Shown here in pieces: positions 1-13,000 of a DNA stretch of 64,000 nucleotides; position 1 is the stretch's first letter, and each line of letters begins with the position of its first letter. The DNA comes from Macrocystis pyrifera (taxonomy: Eukaryota; Sar; Phaeophyceae; Laminariales; Laminariaceae). The position numbers were made by a program, and so were the translations under genes. The stretch covers positions 11,975,201 to 12,039,200 of the forward strand of contig JASSKH010000014.1 of assembly GCA_031763025.1 (NCBI GenBank), read 5' to 3'. The notes below the pieces were generated by a model. The model did not search any database, was not told where the DNA came from, and worked only from the letters and a program-made list of their open reading frames with translations.

Positions 1-424
1 GACAATAAACTGTGAGGACACCGTTCCTTTCGATCTGGACGACTTTGATCCTACAGGAAATCCTATCATGTACCATTCCTACTGGGGAATGGACTCCCGG
101 TTCGAATTAACATGTTTGACACGTTTTTTACATCGGATGGGTTGCGGGTAGTGCATGCCATGTGCAATGTTGGCTCGATCACGGCTTGACCCGAATATGA
201 AGACCACGAGGTGTCTGCGTGTCGAGAAGATCATATTTCGTGGCAAGGATGGGTTGTATGCCGTGACCGCTTGTCGAGGGGGGCGCCTACTACTGTAGCG
301 GGCATGAAATATTGCAAGGTGACACGAAGTGCACAATTATACCTGGTACAAACCACGGTAAAGGGTGTAACCTCCGCTGAAACTTATCCGCCAAATTCGC
401 CCGTTCGGTAGCCAAATCGGCGAC

Positions 425-700
425 CATTATACTACTGCTACATATTCTACTGTACAACACAACAGCTACATCTCCTACCGCGGCAACTACGGTTACTTCT
501 GCGACAGTGTGGCCGCTTTTGTCTGCGTACTGAACGATATCTGCTGGTACTGCATACGCGGCCGGCACTACAAACACATTCAGTTGTCTTCCTACTACTG
601 CGACTGTCATTCTGCCTTTTCTACACTACTGCGTAAGTACGTACAGTATGTACCAAGTGCATTTTGCAGCAGCACCGTGGACATGCCGCCGGATGTACAT
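425..700. repeat. Imperfect trinucleotide-rich tract (TAC/TGC)
   Basis: Clusters of CTAC, TACTG and CTGC triplets give repetitive Tyr/Cys/Leu-rich or Val-rich shadow frames on both strands. Equivalent tracts start near 12519, 24625, 36719 and, diverged, 49639. It lies in the A-B intron. Confidence 0.55.
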
Positions 701-1001
701 CGTAATGGCGGCTGGCCGTGATTGGCGGTAGGTGGTGTAAACACCCACCCGAGAGTTTGCAGCACGCTCTCTGCACATCGTCTTTACTTCCCAGAGGAGG
801 CAAAAGTGCTTGTCGAATCACAACTCCAGCTCGTGTTTGGTCCTTGAGAGTTTTGGGTCGATGTTATACGGCCTGTTGTTTTCTTTTCTTCGCTGCGGTA
901 GTACATAGTTGGAGTGGACGACAGTACTTTGTGTATCGATGTTACCGCCCGGCCGCTGGTTCGTTAACCGTTCACCTCTTTACTTGTATGCGATGTACCA
1001 G

Positions 1002-1074
1002 GTTTCTCCCACGCTAATGAGCTGACCACGGTAGAAACAGGCATCTTCGACAATTTGGGCTCACTTAGAACCTT
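1002..1074 (+). pseudogene. LRR exon B, unit 1, frameshifted
   Basis: Acceptor TACCAG and donor GTGAGT are intact, but a run of three C (two in units 2-4) at about 1008-1010 makes the exon 73 nt instead of 72. Inclusion would shift the frame of everything downstream. The intact form in units 3 and 4 reads (L)FLHANELTTVETGIF and then a LRR tail. Confidence 0.8.
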
Positions 1075-4000
1075 GTGAGTGAAACATACCAGTACGTCGT
1101 TCGTTCCTCGTATAGTAGTCGCGACTGATATATGTAGAAATCACCGGGTATTCAGGCTGAGACGTTCTGCCGTATCGTGGCGGCAACGGTTGTCGTGATA
1201 GAGTTTCTTTAATGTGAGGCGTTTCGACCAAGTTCCAACACTTGCGGTTGTCGTCGCAAAACAGTCGTTAGTTCCAAGTCTTAGATGTCAAAGGGGTGTT
1301 GGACTCGTTCCGTAGCGCGAGGTACTTTGCCGCACATGTAAATACCATCCTCGCGCGTTGCGTGTTGATGGGCGTCGCTCTGCTGGTCGTTTGGGACGGT
1401 GCGACCAGGTTGCTGTTCGAGAACGACATCGGATCCATCGAGGCTGGCGCTTTCAACGAGTTGACTGCTCTTATTGACTTGTGAGTGAGCGAGTGTCGCT
1501 TCTCGACCTGAAGCTACATGTACGGGATGATTGTGTTCATGACGTTAGTCCCAGCGAGTCTTCATGGCACCGAGTGGTGGGAAGGTTTTCGCAGACCCCC
1601 AAATGAGTGTTGCCTCCTGGGGAAGGAGTACCCACACCTGGATACCTAGTATATTTCAATGAGGAATAATGGGTGTTGCTCCGACGAATGTCCAATAGAA
1701 TACAGACAGGACATGTATAGTTCCGGTAGTTAGCCCCATGACGCTGGAGCCTTGTCCAAACTTGTTGTACAACCTGGGATACCTTACAACTTGTTCTACT
1801 GCAGATATTTCGCACGTCTTCGTCAAACAACCAATCGAACAATCTCACTCTTGGCGGCATGCGGAGTAGTCCAGCCTTTCCCGACACCACCTACAATTTA
1901 GCGTTAGCTACATGCCGTGTCTACTCGTATTGTCCTTGAGTTCGTGATTAGTCTCGACTTTAGCCTGGTATAAACCTCCACTGTTGAGACCAAAACTTGA
2001 TTACACTTGTTTTCCTACGAACCCATAGCAATTCCCGAGAACCGCACAAGAAACGCTCTAGTACATACAGTTCGAAACTTCAACACAGTCAAAACAACAA
2101 CACGTCGTCTGTGCAGCAGTATGTAGTTGAATCCACACCTGAAGAGCTGACACGATAGACACTGAGAAACGACACAGACATGCGGACTCGATGCATCAGT
2201 ATACTGATGTACTGCGATTAATAATACTTGTTTCGCGTTTGTGCCTGTTTGTTTCAGAGCTTGCATCGCTACAGCTTGTACTTCTCTCGCTCCACCGTGC
2301 TGCTACTACCGTGGCTACATCCTGTACTGGATGTATTGTACTGATACTATTAGTATAGACTGCATGTAGGTTCACTTATGTACTGCCCCTGCTCCTGCGC
2401 TCACTACAACTACTGCTATAGAGGAATACTGCGATCACTATCACTATATGCTGCCGTGCAATACTGCTGCTGCGCCACTGCTTCCACAGAACCACCAATA
2501 ATACTACCTCTAGTATAAAAGGCTTATCTTATTATTTTTACTAATGTGCTGCTGCTACAACTCTAGTGCTCGTACAACTCATAGTTATATTCGTTGAAGG
2601 GTGCATGCAATCAGTACGACTACTCTTGCTACTGCTGTTACTGCCCGCTGCCCCTGCTAATAATGCTGTACACAACCACACAAGAAATACACCCCACTGC
2701 ATGCCTTCCGAACTTCAGATGTGCGTCAACCCTTGAAAGTACTGTCGCTTCGACAACCTGGGTTTTCCTCTTTTAGTTGAGAAGTACGGTCAAATGCGAA
2801 ACCGTTGGGTTGTTGCCTCAATACAAGAAAAATCCGAAACAAGCCGCAGGGCAACAGCAGCCTCTGGAACACACGGACCTTTTTAGATCCACGCGTACAC
2901 TCCGTTGCCATGGCATCTCGGTAATTTTCGTGTGTACGTCGCATGTCTCCTGCGCGTTCTTCAGGCAGCTTGACAGCAATGCGATCACCACGTTGGACAC
3001 CGGCATGTTCGACGATTTGGGGGCCCTTCAGACGTTGTGAGTGAACATTGGGAACATGAGGCAACTTTTACGGCCGTAGGATAACGTACTAGTGTGTATT
3101 GCTCGATGAACTCGAACATACGCGGGCTCGGCGGCGACAACCGCCTGTCGTCACGAATCTTTGCTTGTACATTACACCAGGTGTTTTGGGATCTGACCAA
3201 GCGGATATCAATCAATATCACATATTACACATATCTCTATTTTCCCCCTTTCCCGGGTTTGAAGCCAACCCTATAGATCGTCGTCGGGAACTTTAAAATA
3301 ACAATATCTTGTTTGGGCATGCCGGCGGCGAACACAGGACTAATATCATCTACAGAGTCTGGCTTTTTCAAAGGTTGTCATTGAGCTTGGAAGCGCCTCT
3401 TAAGCGGGGCCTCGTAAGGGCAGACACCATATACTACACACAGGTATATATGGTCTTGACACGATTGTCTGTCCGACAAATATGCTGCTCGATATGTTAC
3501 ATCATACGGTAATCCAGCGGCCCGTCGACACTTCTACCTCCTTGTGCATTATGTACGGTATATATCCTGTTGACGTACGGGGATGAAGCTTCCGCAAATA
3601 GGCAAGTGTGGCTCATGCAACCGAGGAGGGACCTTTGCCTCCACACGCGATAATGGTTGGTGACCAATCATATTTACAACACCACCGCGTCTCTGTCCCC
3701 ACTGCTGTATAACAACAAAACCAATCATTATCGCGCCGTGACTTCTGCGTCCTCGTGTGTCGATAAGTCAGTAGGTATGTTGACCGTGGACCGTGCATAT
3801 CCGCCGTGAATGAGTGTAGTGAAAAATCAGCGGTTTCTGTGGTAAAAATATATCGCTCTCCATACGAAGATGAAAATGTACCCCACGCGTATGCACCTTG
3901 ATACGTGTCTCCGCAACTTGTCAATCAGAAGTGTCCCTGCGCGAGCACCGCGTGACCATGTCTTAACGCCGTACTCAATTGGTCTCAAAGTTTCGTGCAA

Positions 4001-7000
4001 TGGAAGATTACTCTGACGTGACTTACAACCTAGACTTCGTGCGGTTTTGTTGGGTGGCTAGACAGCAATGCGTTGACCACGGTAGATGCCAGCACCTTCG
4101 ACAATTTCGGCTCCGGTGAGAGGTGGTGACTTGAGTATACCGTCTGCGGTCTAAGCAGTCATGGCTGGGTTTACCCAGGGAATATTAGGGCGTCAGTGTC
4201 AGACGTACTGCCACCTTCGGCGACAAATTCTGATCGATGTTTCGCCCTTGCAGGAGAGGTATTTTGACAATGAGCCGGTTGGATACTGTCGTGGCGAGGG
4301 CGGCGGAGTATTGAGAAGGTGCCCGTACTACAGTACCCCCCTTCCTCCCCAAGTTACTTACGTCATAATAACTAGTAAATGTACGTACGTCCATCGCTTT
4401 GTTGGTCTTTTCGCGTGGTGGAAACAGGCTCTTGGACAACAACGACATCGGAACCATCGAGCCCGACGCCTTCACGGGTTTGGTGTCCCTCAGACGCCTG
4501 TGAGTATGCGAATGCGGAACAAAGTTCCTTTCGTTCCGGGTACACGTGTGATACTGTATCAATTGTGCGACACGTGGGTCCGGATGCAGTTACGACACAT
4601 CTCTACGTGTAAAGATCGATGATTTTATCGTTGCTGGATTGATCTCTTTGGTCTACTCGCTGCCCTGACCGAAATCGCAGGCCCTCCTCCCAGGGGTACT
4701 GGAATACAAGGGGAGCTAGTTTACTCCCCACTCGATTAACAGCAAGATGGAGATAAACGTTACATATGATCAGTGTTTCCGACGGGTCAAAATATCGCAG
4801 TGAAAGATCACATCCGTCGTTCCGTCCCAGACAGCGGCTTTTATTTGAGTCGATATTATCAAGCATGAAGTTGGATAAGCGAAATAGCATAATACTACGT
4901 GGTACGTCAAGAATCCCGCACGTTGTGTTACAGGCAGTCAGCGTATCGTTTTCAACCTGTCCACAACAACATTGTATTCTGCATAACTCGGTACGGATAT
5001 ATTTCTGCAATGCTTGCATTCTTCTAGATGCCACGCATAGGAAGCGTCTCATACTCCTTGATTTTCTTTCTTCGGTTAACTCAAGAGCTCCAGACGACCA
5101 CTGTCTCCTCTGGGGGTGGGGGGGGGGGGGTCCTTGCTAGGCGGAGTGCCTCGCTTATTCCCGAATATTTCGAACAAGCGGAACAGGACGTAACGCGTGG
5201 GGACATACCAGGAAATACCAGGTCATTCTGTTTGCCCGACCAATGCAAGATTGTTTCCCGAAATCCGTCCTTAGGTCCCTTGCGTCCAACGCTCTGACGA
5301 CGCTTCCGGTGGGTATTTTCGAAGACCTCGGGTCCGGTTCGCCACTGGAAATACTGTGAGTGCTTCTGCACCTTATCGCAGACTCATCATGCCTGTGCAC
5401 AAGCTTTAGCAGGTTGAACATGTATACCTTTGCACCGCTTTCCGTCAAGTTGGTGTGCACATGTCCATCACAACTTCATCACGACAAAACCTCAGTGACC
5501 GTTGCAGCCCACGCGTTGAACCTGATTCTCCTGGCCACCTTCGCTGCGCAATCCAACCGTGTTCTGCTCATTCAGAGATCTGACTGGAAACGAGGACCTA
5601 CAATGTATTCCCACCGTGTAAGTCGTCAGTGTAAGGGGTTTCCTTGTGATATTGTGCGTGCGTGAGTTATGTTCTTGTAGTGTGATTGAGATTCGGCACA
5701 AAAATGCAGAACGGTTTGATTCAGGAATAAACGCCGTTTGTCTGATGCCCGAGTTGTGAGATATCTATATCTGAACTTTAGGCCTCTCGCCTAAACATCT
5801 TCGAATGAGTGTGTCATAGTTCTTCAGGTGTAGGCGAGAGAAGACAAGCGCAAACATATTCGTCTTGTACGCGAGGCATGTGCATTAAAGCTTAGGTTCA
5901 GGTACATACTTTGTATCATGCATCGAATTCGCGACTGCGGGGTACGACCCGCCGTGTGTATCGAGTAGGGTCCGCACGTGCTCCAGAGTTTGAGCGAGTC
6001 GGCTTGAAACCAATCGCTTCCCTTCATCCCCACCTGGTCTTTCTTGCGCTCCGGTTTATGCAGCATCCCGCCCTTTTTTGGGGAGCTGCCTCCTACCGCT
6101 GGCCTCTGTGGTAAGTATCTGGGGGGTGCAACATATAGTGTCGATCTCCTTCGAACGTAATTAACAACGGAGATAGTCACCTGCTTAGTAAATTTTAGTC
6201 GTCTTATCAAAGTGTAATTCTTGACCTGAGATCGACGGCATGTCCGCTTGAGACTCCTAATGAGGCCTATTGGCGGTATAAATTGCAGGCCAGAGTTGAA
6301 TGTCTAGTCCGGAAAGTACATAGAGGAAAACATCAGTCGACAAGTCTTCCCTGGGTGATCGATGATGTTTTAACGGGTGACTCAGACAGTTTCATCTACG
6401 ATGTCGATTGTTCCGCCCGAATTGGAATATAATCCACATCCATTTTTTGGCAACCATTATTTACATCAATGCTACGCTTTGGTGCTTGCCAAACACCTGC
6501 GATGGCTGCCCCGCAGGGTGTACCCCAGCCGCGGCGGTGAGCTGCTGCGATGCAAACGTAGGAGTGTGTGCTCCGGGGGCGGTGGGCTACACCTGCGTTC
6601 CTGGTGAGAAATAATTTGGAGGGAAATATACACAAATGACGTCGGTCTCGCCCTTGTTCCGCGTCACGTGGGAAAAAACAACTGATTGAGCGTGCAGTAC
6701 ATAGATCTGCCTCACTGGACGAAACAAATGATCGAGCGTGGGGTACATAAATGTGGCACAGGGCTCTACCCCGTGCCCAGCGTTGCCCGGACATTTGAGC
6801 TCCGCGATTAAGCTGGTGGTTATCGATGGCGAAGACCTCCACGTACGGCGCATCACACAGCTCACGCGTATTTCAAGCATGAAAGGGTGGCGCAGGTCTG
6901 CCGAACATCCAACGAGTCTAGGTCAAAATCGACATGCAGCCGACGTGTCATGTCCTGAATTTTCCTCTCCTTCTTTCGTTGGTACTTTGGCTGCATTTCA

Positions 7001-10000
7001 TGTTGGGGGTCATCTCAGAACTTTAATTTGGTGCAAGGTGCCTCCTATCTGGCGTGAAAATGTAGCACAACCGAGCTCATCCGTTTTTTGTATTTCTCAT
7101 GTTGTTGTAGTGACGTCATTGACAGTACGCCCCTCACTGGTCGCGCAAGCACCCGATCGGCGTCCGAACCCTTTCGCGTGTACTCTTACTGGGGGACAAC
7201 GAGACCGAAAAAAACGGGCTCGGAAACGGAGTTGGAACGTTTCTGCTATCGTGCCTACCCCTTGCGTGAGTCATTAGCCCGAACAAGGTCGGCAGAACTC
7301 GCTTCCGGTCCTTCATCCTCTTCCTCGCTTTCACTACCTTGGGACACATGTTCTCGTCGAAATCACTACTGACGCTGTCGACATCTTCTCCCCGCACACC
7401 TGAGTCCTTCCTCCCTTCGTCGTCGTCAATCCCCTGTCACTCGTGATTCGCTGCTGTCCCTTCCACACTCCCACTAACACCGCTGCTGCGCTTTCTTCGC
7501 TGCCACCACCCCCCCCCCCCTCCCGCTTGCTGTCGGACTTTCTCGCTGCCATTATACCTCTCGCCGTTGTTATCTTTGCCCCGATGAGTGCGACCGTCCC
7601 GGCCATTGTCCCGGTTGCTCACGCCCTGCAGTGGCGCCTATAGCTGACGTTGAAGCATTCTAAAATGCGCTCTAGCCTCCTGTAGTAGAACCCAAGAACC
7701 TTCTGCTGCAGCCTCTCGCCATCATCAGTGTACGTCCCAAGTGGAAGCCTCATACTTAGTGTAGCGCCGGTTTGCTCGATTAGCACCCTGTGGTCGTAAG
7801 CCCGGCGTATTCGCGCCTGTGCCCGCCGTGTGATCGAACCCTTCACCTATCCCAACCCTCGCCGCAGCATGATTGGCCGCTTCATAAGTGATGCACCCAG
7901 GCCCGCAAGAGCTGAGCGGACGAGTTTGGGACCCGGTAGATATTCAATGGACAGTGTTGATTCACCAGCATCGTGGTTAACATGGTCGAGCATAGTACGG
8001 TGTCCGATCCCCGAACTCGGCCGGTGATGTCACCCTTCCTTTCTTCGTCGCCATCGTCATCTCTCGACCCCTCGGTATTTGCTTTGTCCGCGGAAGTAAA
8101 GGGCTGCAGGTTATCCGGGGGTTCGTTACGGTCATAAGCGTCGATGAACGTGTACGGCCCGTTCAAGTTGTCGTGGTTGATGTGGTTATCGTCGGTACCT
8201 CCCGCTGTCATTACAAACCCAGTCTTTTCAAACAGGCTCATACGTTGAAGCTGGTCCGAATCGAACCTTATCCACTTTTTCGGGGTTCCTGCGTCGAAAG
8301 CAAAATCTCAGTTCGGGGGGAAACAAGTTGGAAAATGTGAAACGGCTAAACAAACCGTGTTTCACTTGAAAACATACTACCAATAAAATAACATAATAAT
8401 CCGTTGAAAAGCTGATTCATATTACTCGCGATCACCAGGAACAGGCAGCAGGATGACCCGAAGGCGTCAAAACTTCGCCGGGGGTAATAGACATTTCATA
8501 TTCTGCAGAGAAGTCCCAGCCTCGAGTATTTCCGATTATGTCCAAAATGTCATCTTGGGTTTTACATCAGCCTGGGTTTTAGTAAGTGTCCCATGGTGTA
8601 GATATATTTGTTGCGGATACATTCGCTTTACGGTGTTCAACACCCATTCACGGCGTGTGCGTGTGCTTCCAGTTTCACGATGCAGCATGCGGCGACTGCT
8701 CAATACCCGTAGATGATTTTGCTGTAGCCTACTTCGAGCAAGGACGTGCGGAGGTTGAACGAATACACCGCTGACGTATGTGAAGTTTCGGAGATATTAG
8801 CCGATCGGCATCGTGTTGGGACATATGCGGTCATCCACGAAAGTTCACGCGTCCCGTCTAAACCTTGGCCCCGATAAGCTCGGAACCGTGGCACTCGGTA
8901 AGCGGATATATTCCAGTGCTGTATGTTGTTCACGTGAGCGCGTAAGAGCCAATATGTGTACAACCTACAGGCGAGTATGCATGTATTCCCTGCATGACCG
9001 CCCGACAACAAGAGATGTCGTCATTTTTGCGGAGAGGCTGGTCATCACATTGATGTCAATAGATTGGACGGAAAACGGGAATGGGAGTCTTGACACGACG
9101 CTCGTTTGAAAAAAGAAAACGTTCACTTCACGGTATGACAGTTGTCAACGTTCCGGGAGAGAACACGGCATGCACTTGGCAAACCTGCTGAGGAACCCTG
9201 GTGTACTTAGACGGGATCTCGTAACTTGTTACCATCCTCATGGACATCGGTCTGTCGGTCTGTCGGTCCGTCTGCCTGATCTCGGTTCAGGTCCAACCTC
9301 GTGCATTACTGGTCCGGATTCTCTATGTGTCCCAGGCGCTCAAGTTTTGTGAGTGCGATACTTCGAAATTGCTGTATAATATACGTCGAAATACGTCTGC
9401 GTAGCGTGTGCGTTATGTCTCATTGTTTTCTCAACACGGTAGCTGTAAGAAACCTACTATCATATCGCTGTGACAGCTCATGTGCATTTGCGTCCATCGT
9501 TTTACCAAACTGGGGGCCTTGATTAGAATGGCCAACGTTTCGGGTCTTTCCTACTGCCGCGTGTTTTGTTGGGGCACCCTCATTATGTGAAATGGAATCG
9601 ATCAAGTGCGGGTACTCGTAGAGTTCACGTTGAAGGAGCGCACACGAATGAAGCACGCTGGATGCTATGGTAAAACTGACACGTACAGTAACTGGCTGTG
9701 CCGTTAAGTTCATGAATAACGATGTGCTCAACTAGTCCACTTCACCACGCCGGACATACCACACGTACGGGTGAAAAAATTACATGCTTTCGTTCTCCGG
9801 TCCTTGTTTGCTGTAACTGCAGGGATCTTTCCGGTTGCGGTATTGGAGATGCCGACTTGCCTGATCTCAAGCTTTGCCTGGACACCGTCGGACGCAGCGG
9901 AATTGTCACCCTGTACGTGCTCATGTCCGTCGAAGGAGTAACATGGGTGTCGTCGTCTCTCTGGCGCGATGCTTGTTCAGCTGTCGCGCGACAAAGACAC

Positions 10001-13000
10001 ACGCAACGGCCGCGCCACGTTAAACGTTTCTTCAATTGGATAGTGTACCTTGTAACCGTAGGTATATAGTATAGTCCAATCACTTAAAGAGGTCGTAGGT
10101 ATGTTGCGATTGCACAATACCAAATTATGATTTCGCTCGGAGAGATGATTTGTCCCAACTTCCAACGGTAATCTACACAAACAATATGCGGGACTCTCCT
10201 GAAATCGTTTGAGAGTTCAACTGTTGTCTAATTAAGCCACGTTTGTCAACGACAGGCGGCATACCCGAAAAGAAGAAAACGACTTAGATACCCGGATTAC
10301 CGGGCCGTCTGTTCCCGATACTTCGCATACCGTCAAGAAAAAACCTATCAACACAGACCACCTACCTACTTACGGAGGTTCCATCTGCTCCCATGAAGAC
10401 CCCCATTGCGACAGATACATGAACCGTTAGATGTGTTGTCTCTAGGTTTGTTACAAATTTTCCAACTTGTCCCGGCCTTGCGCCGTGGTTCGGCGCTTGC
10501 GTCCACCCTTGAATGAACTTACCGCCGATTCAACAATGCGCTCAACACGAGTTACCAAAAGACATTAGTATGGAAATACATTATTTCTAACGTCAGCTGC
10601 AGATATATAATTGTGCTCCACATGGACGTTTGCATGACAACGACTTCAGCTTGACGTGGAAAATAACCCTAAGAGGAAAATATTAAGCGACAGTATGTAA
10701 AAACTAACGTTTGGGGCGTTGGAAATAGTCACCGCATCTAGAACAGTTCTCATTGTATGTGAAAATTTTGAAGCAGGACCTGATGTACACAGCAATGGTA
10801 TCGATCAACGTGTTCAGCGACGATTTCATTAAACCATTTTGCATCATGAGTGCAACGAAACAACGAACGGTTGCAAAACTATGAGTAAGTGTTTTTAGCG
10901 TGATCATTATGTGGTTGTAACGACAGTACAGGACTGATGGTGCATACTTTAGGGTAGCCATCGAATGTCTCGAAAAGGTACATTCGCCTCACAAACCGAC
11001 ATGACAACAGCGATTGAGTAAAATGATGACTGCACCGGCTTTATCTCGCAGACCGTGTGCGGATTCATTGACCCCCGCATCTCGACAACAAACGCCCCAC
11101 CCTGATCCGATGTCGGCAATCAGCTCGAGGTGACAAGAAACCATACTCGCACGTCGTGTACGTGTTGTACCATATTTCCAGTCGACGCACAGGTAAATAC
11201 ATATGTCGATCGATGCACTTTGCACTTGTTTACCCCGAGCATAGTCAGTTCCAAACATGGTCGCTTTTGGACGGGAGGCGCTATTTTCACACAATCTAGG
11301 TTCCCCTACATGGCCTTCCGGACAAATCCCGAAAAGAGAGAGGAGGCCGTTGGCCGCATGGGGTCCATCGAGAGCAGACAGTTGCGACATTTGCCTAAAC
11401 GTACTCCAAAACCTCCTTCAACCATCTGTCCAACGGTGACGATAGACCTCCCGAGAGTAAAACAATATACGCGCGTCTCTAGCGTGTCAAGACTCAGAGG
11501 TTCTGCGTCAAAACAACCGCGCACATTCTCCACCTCTGTGCCATAAAAGCACTCGCATTCCAGCGATGAATATGCACCGCATTAACGTGATACTTGGAAT
11601 ACTTGTCAAGCATCATTTGCATCCCATACTTCAGGTGGCTGTACAACAACGCGTTGACCACTGTGGACGCGGAGCTCTTGCAAAATCTGGGGTCTCTTGT
11701 GAATCTGTGAGTGGAGAATGTGATTGATATCGTTTAGAATCGAGATTGGCTATAGGCTGCGACCGTGAGGACGTTGGCTGTTGAGGTCATGCGACCCTAA
11801 CTGACAATGTGTCCGTGGTTTATTATTTGCTAGATAGGCGATCGGGTTCTGGGCCAACTTGCCAATTTGACGCTGGCGTGTTGGTTTATGGGGAAGGTTA
11901 CACATAGCACGAAATGGCCTACCAGACGAAGGTACCTACAACCTCATACGTTGTGTTTTGATGTACGTCTGTCGCTCCGTTGGTGTTTGTGGGTGGTGAG
12001 AACAGGCAGCTGCACGCAAATGACATCGGAATCATCGACGTTGGCGCTTTCCAGAGTTTGGCGTCTCTGACAGCCTTGTGAGTGGACAATAAACTGTGAG
12101 GACACCGTTCCTTTCGATCTGGACGACTTTGATCCTACAGGAAATCCTATCATGTACCATTCCTACTGGGGAATGGACTCCCGGTTCGAATTAACATGTT
12201 TGACACGTTTTTTACATCGGATGGGTTGCGGGTAGTGCGTGCCACGTGCAATGTTGGCTCGATCACGGCTTGACCCGAATATGAAGACCACGAGGTGTCT
12301 GCGTGTCGAGAAGATCATATTTCGTGGCAAGGATGGGTTGTATGCCGTGACCGCTTGTCGAGGGGGGCATCGTGAGATGCCTACTACTGTAGCGGGCATG
12401 AAATATTGCAAGGTGACACGAAGTGCACAATTATACCTGGTACAAACCACGGTAAAGGGTGTAACCTCCGCTGAAACTTATCCGCCAAATTCGCCCGTTC
12501 GGTAGCCAAATCGGCGACCATTATACTACTGCTACATATTCTACTGTACAACACAACAGCTACATCTCCTACCGCGGCAACTACGGTTACTTCTGCGACA
12601 GTGTGACCGCTTTTGTCTGCGTACTGAACGATATCTGCTGGTACTGCATACGCGGCCGGCACTACAAATACATTCAGTTGTCTTCCTACTACTGCGACTG
12701 TCATTCTGCCTTTTCTACACTACTGCGTAAGTACGTACAGTATGTACCAAGTGCATTTTGCAGCAGCACCGTGGACATGCCGCCGGATGTACATCGTAAT
12801 GGCGGCTGGCCGTGATTGGGGTTAGGTGGTGTAAACACCCACCCGAAACTTTGCAGCACGCTCTCTGCACATCGTCTTTACTTCCAAAGGAGGCAAAAGT
12901 GCTTGTCGAATCACAACTCCAGCTCGTGTTTGGTCCTTGAGAGTTTTGGGTCGATGTTATACGGCCTGTTGTTTTCTTTTCTTTTCTTCGCTGCGGTAGT

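Larger units (their letters stand above)
6604..9290 (+). other. Intron H-J, unit 1
   Basis: It carries the antisense retroelement-like fragment and the C tract. A plus-strand open stretch at 7112-7264 ending at GTGAGTC looks exon-like, but its A-run varies from 7 to 10 between units and breaks the frame, so it is not used. Equivalents are 18699-21391, 30804-33495 and 42885-45588. Confidence 0.55.
1..12084 (+). repeat. Tandem unit 1 (12.1 kb LRR cassette)
   Basis: Unit starts are set arbitrarily just after the donor of exon A, at a GACAATAAACTGTGAGG motif that recurs at 12085, 24193 and 36287. Near-identity with units 2 and 3 extends through exons and introns alike, which shows recent duplication of the whole segment rather than selection on exons. 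Unit 1 lacks an 11-bp segment near 289 that units 2-4 carry, and has a private in-frame CTG insertion in exon H. Confidence 0.95.

Noticed and set aside
4161-4622. Plus-strand open frame of 153 codons spanning exon F
   Set aside because: It is in a different frame from the LRR reading, it runs through intron sequence, and its unit 5 counterpart is not conserved as protein. It is a shadow frame.
4603-5052. Minus-strand open frame of about 150 codons in the F-G intron
   Set aside because: It is present in all recent units only because they are near-identical. The diverged unit 5 copy does not keep the frame.
7112-7264. Exon-like plus-strand stretch ending at GTGAGTC
   Set aside because: Its A-run length differs between units (7, 8, 10, 8) and shifts the frame, while exon H already joins exon J in phase without it.
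7334-7606. Minus-strand Gly/Ser-rich open frame
   Set aside because: The glycine run comes from the variable C homopolymer. Composition is low-complexity, with no independent sign of coding beyond the neighbouring retroelement-like fragment.
11130-11546. Plus-strand 138-codon frame before exon N
   Set aside because: The frame is not preserved in the diverged unit 4 (47450-47690) and no splice sites in the required phase were found.
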